Below are positions 13,887 through 18,281 of a stretch of DNA of 18,281 bases, in pieces. Position 1 is the first letter of the stretch. Each line of letters opens with the position of its first letter. Source of the stretch: HXMU1420-2 sp040830545 (lineage in GTDB: Bacteria > Pseudomonadota > Alphaproteobacteria > Rhodobacterales > Rhodobacteraceae); NCBI GenBank assembly GCA_040830545.1, contig JBFOMB010000007.1, positions 1 to 18,281 of the forward strand. The letters run 5' to 3'. The notes below the pieces were generated by a model. The model saw nothing but the letters and a program-made list of their open reading frames with translations, had not been told where the DNA came from and did not search any database. A program made the position numbers and the translations under genes.

Positions 13887-15530
13887 ATGACCGACACCAC
13901 GATCTACGTCGCCAAGAAAATCCTGACGATGAACCCGAACCAGCCCGCGGTCACGCATGTCGCAGTGCGGGAGGGGCGCATTTTGGGGGCAGGCGCGCTG
14001 TCGGATTTGGAACCTTGGGGCGAGTACACACTGGACGATCGTTTCGCAGACAAGGTGCTGACCCCCGGCTTTGTAGAAGGGCACGCCCACACAATGGAGG
14101 GAACGTTGTGGCGCAACACCTACGTTGGGTGGTTTGATCGGCGCGACCCGAATGGCAAGATGTGGTCGGGATTGAAGACCATTGATGCCGTGGTAGAGCG
14201 TTTGCAGGAGGCCGAGGCACAACTGTCTGATCCGGATACACCGTTGGCGGGCTGGGCGCTGGACCCGATTTACATGAACAACCAGCGCGTGACGCGGCAG
14301 GATCTGGACCGCGTGTCCACAACGCGGCCCATTGGGGTGCTGCACGCCTCGGGCCATATCCTGAACGTCAACACCAAGGCCTTGGAACTGGCTGGACTGC
14401 TGAAACCGGGTATCAATCATCAAGGTATCCCGCTGGCAGATGACGGGCTGTCGACAGGTGAAATCTACGGGATGGAGGCGATGGCGCCTGTTGGCCCGCA
14501 TGTGGGCTTTGACCGGGCGATGACAGATTGCGACGAACAGGGCCTGCGCGACTATGCCAAGCTATGCGTACGGGCAGGCGTCACAACTTGCACGGATTTG
14601 GCCGCCCGTCTGACCGAAGAAAGCGTGGCCATGATGCTGAAAGTCACGGGCGAGGATCGGTTCCCTGCGTGTATCGTGCCCTTGCGCATCTTCTTCGGGA
14701 TGAGCGCGAAAGAAGTTGTGGAATTCGCGCAGGCACTAGGAAAGAAATCCACTGACCGTTTGCGGTTGGGCCGGATCAAGGCGGTGGCCGATGGCTCGAT
14801 CCAGGGGTTTTCCGCACGGATGAGGTGGCCAGGCTATCACAATGGTGCGCCAAACGGACTGTGGTACACAGCGCCGGATCAGATGTCGGACCTCTATCAC
14901 CGCGCGTTGGAGGCCGGGGTACAGGTGCATACGCACACCAATGGCGACCAGGCCACGCAAATGGCGCTGGATATGCTGGAACCGGCGTTGCGTGCCCATC
15001 CCAATCCTGACCACCGCTTTGTTTTGCAGCATTGCCAATTGGCCGACGCGGCGCAGTTCCGCAAGATGAAGGCGCTGGGGATGACGGTGAACCTGTTTGC
15101 GAACCATCATTTTTATTGGGGTGACGAACACTACCGCTTGACGGTCGGACCAGAACGGGCCGAACGCATGAATGCCTGCCGGACAGCGTTGGATACAGGC
15201 GTTCCGATGACGATCCACTCGGACGCACCGGTGACGCCTTTGGGGCCGCTGTTTACCGCTTGGTGTGCGGTCAATCGGATCACGGCCTCGGGCCGCGTTC
15301 AGGGCGAGGGGGAAAAGATTTCCGTTTCGGACGCGCTGCAGGCAATCACGCTGGGCGCTGCATATACTCTGCACATGGATGGCGAAGTCGGCTCTATCGA
15401 AGTCGGCAAACGCGCGGATTTCGCCGTTCTGGAGGATGACCCGATGGCGGTTGAACCCAACGACCTAAAGGACATTCCGGTTTGGGGAACAGTGCAGGGC
15501 GGCCGCATCTTCGCGGCTGCCGACCAATGA
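13887..15530 (+). CDS. Metal-dependent amidohydrolase, YtcJ-like
   Basis: A 547-residue cytoplasmic enzyme of the amidohydrolase superfamily, YtcJ/COG1574 branch, which hydrolyses C-N bonds such as those in substituted formamides or amides. The metal-binding pattern is visible: H66-x-H68 in GFVEGHAHTMEG, H348 and H350 in QVHTHTNGDQA, H382 in LQHCQLAD and H444-x-D446 in IHSDAPVTP. The C-terminal segment TLGAAYTLHMDGEVGSIEVGKRADFAVLEDDP is the usual return to the small beta domain. I start at ATG 13887, which has AAAGGA 7 bases upstream; a GTG at 13860 is in frame but lacks support. It is divergent from a LysR gene and overlaps the CobW-type GTPase gene by four bases. The true substrate is unknown; the adjacent peptide-type transporter suggests an imported amide. 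Confidence 0.9.
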   Translation: MTDTTIYVAKKILTMNPNQPAVTHVAVREGRILGAGALSDLEPWGEYTLDDRFADKVLTPGFVEGHAHTMEGTLWRNTYVGWFDRRDPNGKMWSGLKTIDAVVERLQEAEAQLSDPDTPLAGWALDPIYMNNQRVTRQDLDRVSTTRPIGVLHASGHILNVNTKALELAGLLKPGINHQGIPLADDGLSTGEIYGMEAMAPVGPHVGFDRAMTDCDEQGLRDYAKLCVRAGVTTCTDLAARLTEESVAMMLKVTGEDRFPACIVPLRIFFGMSAKEVVEFAQALGKKSTDRLRLGRIKAVADGSIQGFSARMRWPGYHNGAPNGLWYTAPDQMSDLYHRALEAGVQVHTHTNGDQATQMALDMLEPALRAHPNPDHRFVLQHCQLADAAQFRKMKALGMTVNLFANHHFYWGDEHYRLTVGPERAERMNACRTALDTGVPMTIHSDAPVTPLGPLFTAWCAVNRITASGRVQGEGEKISVSDALQAITLGAAYTLHMDGEVGSIEVGKRADFAVLEDDPMAVEPNDLKDIPVWGTVQGGRIFAAADQ

Positions 15531-16429
15531 CGGCGGACAGCCTGCCCGTCCTGACACTTGGCGGGTACCTGGGTGCGGGCAAAACGACGCTGTTGAACCA
15601 CCTGCTGCGCAATGCGGACGGGCGGCGTCTGGCGGTGCTGGTCAACGAGTTTGGCGAATTGCCCATCGACGAGGATCTGATCGAGGCACAGGATGACGAG
15701 CTGATCTCGATTGCAGGGGGCTGTATCTGCTGTTCGTTCGGCAATGACCTGATCGGGGCGCTAAACGAGTTGAGTGGTATGATGCCACGCCCGGATTACG
15801 TGATCATCGAAAGTTCAGGCGTGGCAATCCCAGGGGCGATTGTGTCCACGCTGTCGCTACTCGACGGGGTGCACTCGGATGGCATAGTGGTGTTGGCCGA
15901 CGCGGAAACTATCCAGACAGCGGCAAAAGACGACTACATCGGAGACACGATCACCCGGCAACTGAGTGATGCGGAAATCGTGGTGCTGACCAAGATGGAT
16001 CTGGTCGATACCGCGATGGCGGAGGAGGTCGAAGCATGGCTGGGACAGACTGCGCCTCAGGCTGCGATCATACCGTCGCAGCAAGGGCAGGTTGCGCCCG
16101 AGGCGCTGCTGGGCGTGGTCGAAAAACCAGGCACGGGGCACGATGGACCACATGCGGACAAACTGTTTGACAGCATGGTGATCCGCCCGCCGGACGGGAC
16201 GCCGCCGGACGCATTGGCGAAGCGTTTGGCAACAGGCGGGTTCGGCATCGTCCGCGCAAAGGGACACTTGCCGGGGCCGGACGGGGCGTGTTGGCTGGTG
16301 CAGACGGTGGGCAAACGGTTTGAGGCCGTCCCGTCGCCACAACGGTTTGAAACCGGTGTTGTCTGCCTTGGCCTGAGGGGACAATTGGACCGGGACGCGA
16401 TTGCGCGCCTGATCGCGGAAACGGTGTAG
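15527..16429 (+). CDS. CobW/YjiA-type G3E GTPase, probable metal chaperone
   Basis: A 300-residue GTPase of the G3E (CobW/COG0523) family. It has a Walker A motif GYLGAGKT at residues 13-20, the ESSG switch near residue 93, the metal-binding C66-x-C68-C69 in GGCICC, and the TKMD guanine-specificity motif near residue 154, followed by a short CobW C-terminal domain. Members bind Zn, Co or Ni and hand them to client enzymes. No His-rich tail is present. The ATG overlaps the amidohydrolase stop (ATGA), so the two proteins are made together and the amidohydrolase is the obvious client; this is inference, though supported by coupling and by the enzyme's need for metal. The amidohydrolase gene supplies the upstream translation, as no separate ribosome-binding site is clear. 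Confidence 0.9.
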   Translation: MTADSLPVLTLGGYLGAGKTTLLNHLLRNADGRRLAVLVNEFGELPIDEDLIEAQDDELISIAGGCICCSFGNDLIGALNELSGMMPRPDYVIIESSGVAIPGAIVSTLSLLDGVHSDGIVVLADAETIQTAAKDDYIGDTITRQLSDAEIVVLTKMDLVDTAMAEEVEAWLGQTAPQAAIIPSQQGQVAPEALLGVVEKPGTGHDGPHADKLFDSMVIRPPDGTPPDALAKRLATGGFGIVRAKGHLPGPDGACWLVQTVGKRFEAVPSPQRFETGVVCLGLRGQLDRDAIARLIAETV

Positions 16430-16438
16430 CACACGCGC

Positions 16439-16507
16439 CGCAGCCCCGGACTTGATCCGGGGCCTCCGCCGCAAGCCAAGAGGCCCCGGATCAAGTCCGG
16501 GGCTGCG
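16439..16507. repeat. Large inverted repeat between convergent genes
   Basis: Two perfect 28-base arms (16439-16466 and 16480-16507) face each other around a 13-base loop. Each arm is itself nearly palindromic (CCCCGGA ... TCCGGGG around a CTTGA core), so two small hairpins or one long cruciform could form. It lies just after the GTPase stop, and its right arm encodes the last four residues and stop codon of truA. It could end both transcripts, though there is no U-run. GC-rich palindromes of this type are dispersed in many alphaproteobacterial genomes; that it is such an element is inference. Confidence 0.8.
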
Positions 16508-17294
16508 CCGTATTTGTATCCATGCTGCGTGTAAACGGATCGTCAGGATAACCGACGCCCGCCAGATACAGCCCTTGCGGCGGGGCCACCGGCCCGCAGG
16601 CAGAGCGGTCACAGGCCTCCAAGGCGGTGCGCACGTCCTCAGGGCTCCACGCGCCTGCCCCAACCCGTTCCAGCGTGCCCACGAAGCTGCGCACCTGGTT
16701 GTGCAGGAAAGACCGCGCGCGAACGTGGAAATGCACCTCGGGTCCCGACCGGCCTTCGACGGCCTGCACATCCAGTGAATCCAGCGTTTTGACGGGGCTG
16801 GCGGATTGACAGATGGACGAGCGGAACGTTGTAAAATCATGCTGGCCAAGCAGCATGTTCGCCCCGGCCTGCATCTGCGCCACGTCCAGCGCATGGCCCA
16901 CACGCCAGACCAGCCCGGTATCATGCGTTTCGGGCGCGCGGCGCAGGAGGATGCGGAAGAAATACCGCCGCTCCACCGCTGAAAATCGTGCGTGCCAGTC
17001 CTCGGCGACTTGTGCGCAGTCCACGATGGCCACAGGCAGGGGTTTCAGGTGGTAGTTCAGCGCCTCGCTCAGCCGGAAGGGCGACCAGTCTTTCTTCAGA
17101 TCGCAATGCGCCACCTGTCCCAGCCCATGCACCCCGGAATCCGTCCGCCCGGCAGCCGCGATTGTATGCGGTCCCGGTTCCAGTCGTGACAGTGCATCCT
17201 CAATGGCACCTTGCACTGACGGCAGTTCCTTCTGCCTCTGCCAACCGGCAAAGGGTGCGCCTGTATATTCGACTTTGAGTGCGTATCTGGGCAT
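16491..17294 (-). CDS. truA: tRNA pseudouridine(38-40) synthase TruA
   Basis: A 267-residue enzyme that turns uridines 38-40 of the tRNA anticodon arm into pseudouridine. The start MPRYALKVEYTG and the following FAGWQRQ are typical; the catalytic aspartate is D52 in AAGRTDSGVHG, and later motifs are present (FSAVERRYFFRI, GQHDFTTFR, SFLHNQVRSFVG). Length agrees with the family. I start at 17294 because the family begins directly at this Met; a reading that extends 12 codons upstream adds nothing conserved. The last residues (QPRT) and the stop codon are made by the right arm of the inverted repeat, which suggests that the original C-terminus was replaced or trimmed when the repeat arrived. 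It is divergent from the YcjX-type gene, with 114 bases between starts in which only a small CTTGC-GTA-GCAAG dyad is visible. Confidence 0.95.
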   Translation of the reverse strand: MPRYALKVEYTGAPFAGWQRQKELPSVQGAIEDALSRLEPGPHTIAAAGRTDSGVHGLGQVAHCDLKKDWSPFRLSEALNYHLKPLPVAIVDCAQVAEDWHARFSAVERRYFFRILLRRAPETHDTGLVWRVGHALDVAQMQAGANMLLGQHDFTTFRSSICQSASPVKTLDSLDVQAVEGRSGPEVHFHVRARSFLHNQVRSFVGTLERVGAGAWSPEDVRTALEACDRSACGPVAPPQGLYLAGVGYPDDPFTRSMDTNTAQPRT

Positions 17295-17408
17295 GGCGTG
17301 GCTGGTAGCGTGGCGGCGTTCGGGCTGCAAGCCTCTGGCCTCAGCGGCTGGCCATGCTTATCTTGCGTAGCAAGAGGGCAGGTCACACAACGCAAACAGG
17401 GCAGACCG

Positions 17409-18281
17409 GTGGTCATAGGAACACTTGCAGACAGCGTGTTGCGCCGGGTCGAGGCGGTGGGCGACGCCGTGAGCGAAACCCTGTTCGAGCCGGTGGTCCG
17501 ACTGGGCGTCACCGGTCTGGCGCGGTCGGGCAAGACGGTATTCATCACCTCTTTGGTTGCCAACCTGTTGGACCGGGGGCGGATGCACGGGCTGACAGCC
17601 GCGCGGGACGCCCGGATCGAGGCCGCGTTCCTGCAACCCCAGCCTGACGATACGGTGCCGCGGTTTGCCTACGAAGACCATATCGGGGCACTGACCGGGC
17701 CGAACCCACATTGGCCCGACAGCACGCGCGCAGTGAGCGAATTGCGTCTGTCTCTGCGTGTACGACCCAGTGGGCTGTTGTCGGGACTAAAGGGGCCTCG
17801 GACGGTCCATCTTGATATTGTTGATTACCCTGGCGAATGGCTGATGGACCTAGGCCTGCTCGACAAATCCTATGACGACTGGGCCGGGGACGTCCTGTCG
17901 CGGATCGACAAACGCGCCTGTGCGCAAGGGTTCATGGCACGCGCGCGGGCCGTTGATCCCGAGGCCAAACATGACGAACCGCAAGCGCAGGATCTGGCAA
18001 AGCGATTTACCAGCTACCTGCGCAATGCGCGTAAGCAAGGGTATTCCGACTGCACCCCGGGGCGTTTCCTGTTGCCAGGGGATCTGGCGGGTTCACCTGT
18101 TCTGACCTTTGCCCCGATCCCATATGACAAGCCGTCCAAACGACGGTCCCTGCATCGCGAGATGGAGCGGCGGTTTGGAGCGTACAAGGGGCAGGGCGGG
18201 CGCCCCTTTTTTTTGGATCCATTTGTGCGGCTCGGCCGCGGAGGGGGCTTGAGCGCGGGTATGGGGGCGAACCCTCAGGGG
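17409..18281 (+). CDS. YcjX-family (DUF463) GTPase-like protein, 3' end missing
   Basis: The frame from GTG 17409 is open to the end of the window (291 codons), so the gene is cut at the 3' end; family members are around 460-490 residues. Landmarks are a Walker A motif GLARSGKT at residues 36-43, FITSLVANLLDRGRM directly after it, the Walker B-like DIVDYPGEWL at about 136-145, and the conserved YSDCTPGRFLLPGDLAGSP. YcjX proteins are nucleotide-binding, stress-linked proteins often next to a DUF697 membrane protein; their reaction is not known. The GTG is chosen because VVIGTLADSV matches the usual start and an AGGG lies upstream. From about base 18177 on the conserved sequence (PFF, FVRL still visible) falls apart into Gly-rich residues, which looks like sequence error at the contig end and not gene decay. 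Confidence 0.88.
   Translation, partial: MVIGTLADSVLRRVEAVGDAVSETLFEPVVRLGVTGLARSGKTVFITSLVANLLDRGRMHGLTAARDARIEAAFLQPQPDDTVPRFAYEDHIGALTGPNPHWPDSTRAVSELRLSLRVRPSGLLSGLKGPRTVHLDIVDYPGEWLMDLGLLDKSYDDWAGDVLSRIDKRACAQGFMARARAVDPEAKHDEPQAQDLAKRFTSYLRNARKQGYSDCTPGRFLLPGDLAGSPVLTFAPIPYDKPSKRRSLHREMERRFGAYKGQGGRPFFLDPFVRLGRGGGLSAGMGANPQG

Overview
The window looks like chromosome from an alphaproteobacterium, most likely the Rhodobacteraceae (Roseobacter group). The DNA is GC-rich, genes are tightly packed, and several protein sets are familiar from that group: the di-haem oxidoreductase / imelysin / DUF1513 iron-uptake trio, a YcjX-type GTPase, and a LysR-controlled oligopeptide-type ABC operon. 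This assignment rests on recognised protein families and was not tested by a search. No RNA gene, insertion sequence or CRISPR array was seen, and no stretch above 300 bases lacks a gene.

Layout. (1) Bases 1-3420, + strand: the 3' part of an iron-uptake operon with a di-haem oxidoreductase (5' end cut by the window), an imelysin-like protein and a Tat-exported DUF1513 protein; start and stop codons touch or nearly touch. (2) Bases 3520-9217, + strand: a three-gene cassette that I cannot match to a named family. It has a 440-residue two-module helical protein, a 1280-residue modular protein and a 164-residue, strongly acidic protein. The large protein runs from an acidic tract through a long helical region and a four-copy, three-cysteine repeat of about 114 residues to a basic C-terminal domain with an H-x-x-E-R-H motif. 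The order (adaptor-like protein, large repeat protein with a variable-looking basic tail, small acidic protein) is that of a polymorphic toxin with its immunity protein. This is the most likely undescribed system in the window. (3) Bases 9243-12728, - strand: a substrate-binding protein and two permeases of the dipeptide/oligopeptide ABC family, without ATPase genes. (4) Bases 12848-13783, - strand: a LysR regulator, divergent from (5) bases 13887-16429, + strand: a YtcJ-like metal-dependent amidohydrolase translationally coupled to a CobW-type G3E GTPase, a possible metal chaperone for it. (6) Bases 16491-17294, - strand: truA, converging on the GTPase gene across a large inverted repeat that supplies the truA stop codon. 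(7) Bases 17409 to the window end, + strand: the 5' part of a YcjX/DUF463 gene whose last ~100 bases look corrupted.

How they may work together. The transporter, LysR regulator, amidohydrolase and G3E GTPase form one plausible unit: import of a small amide or peptide-like compound, its hydrolysis by a metalloenzyme, and metal delivery. The iron-uptake genes are a separate operon. The 3520-9217 cassette sits between these two units, immediately downstream of the permease genes at the place where ATPase genes are often found, so it may be an insertion into older gene order; this is inference.
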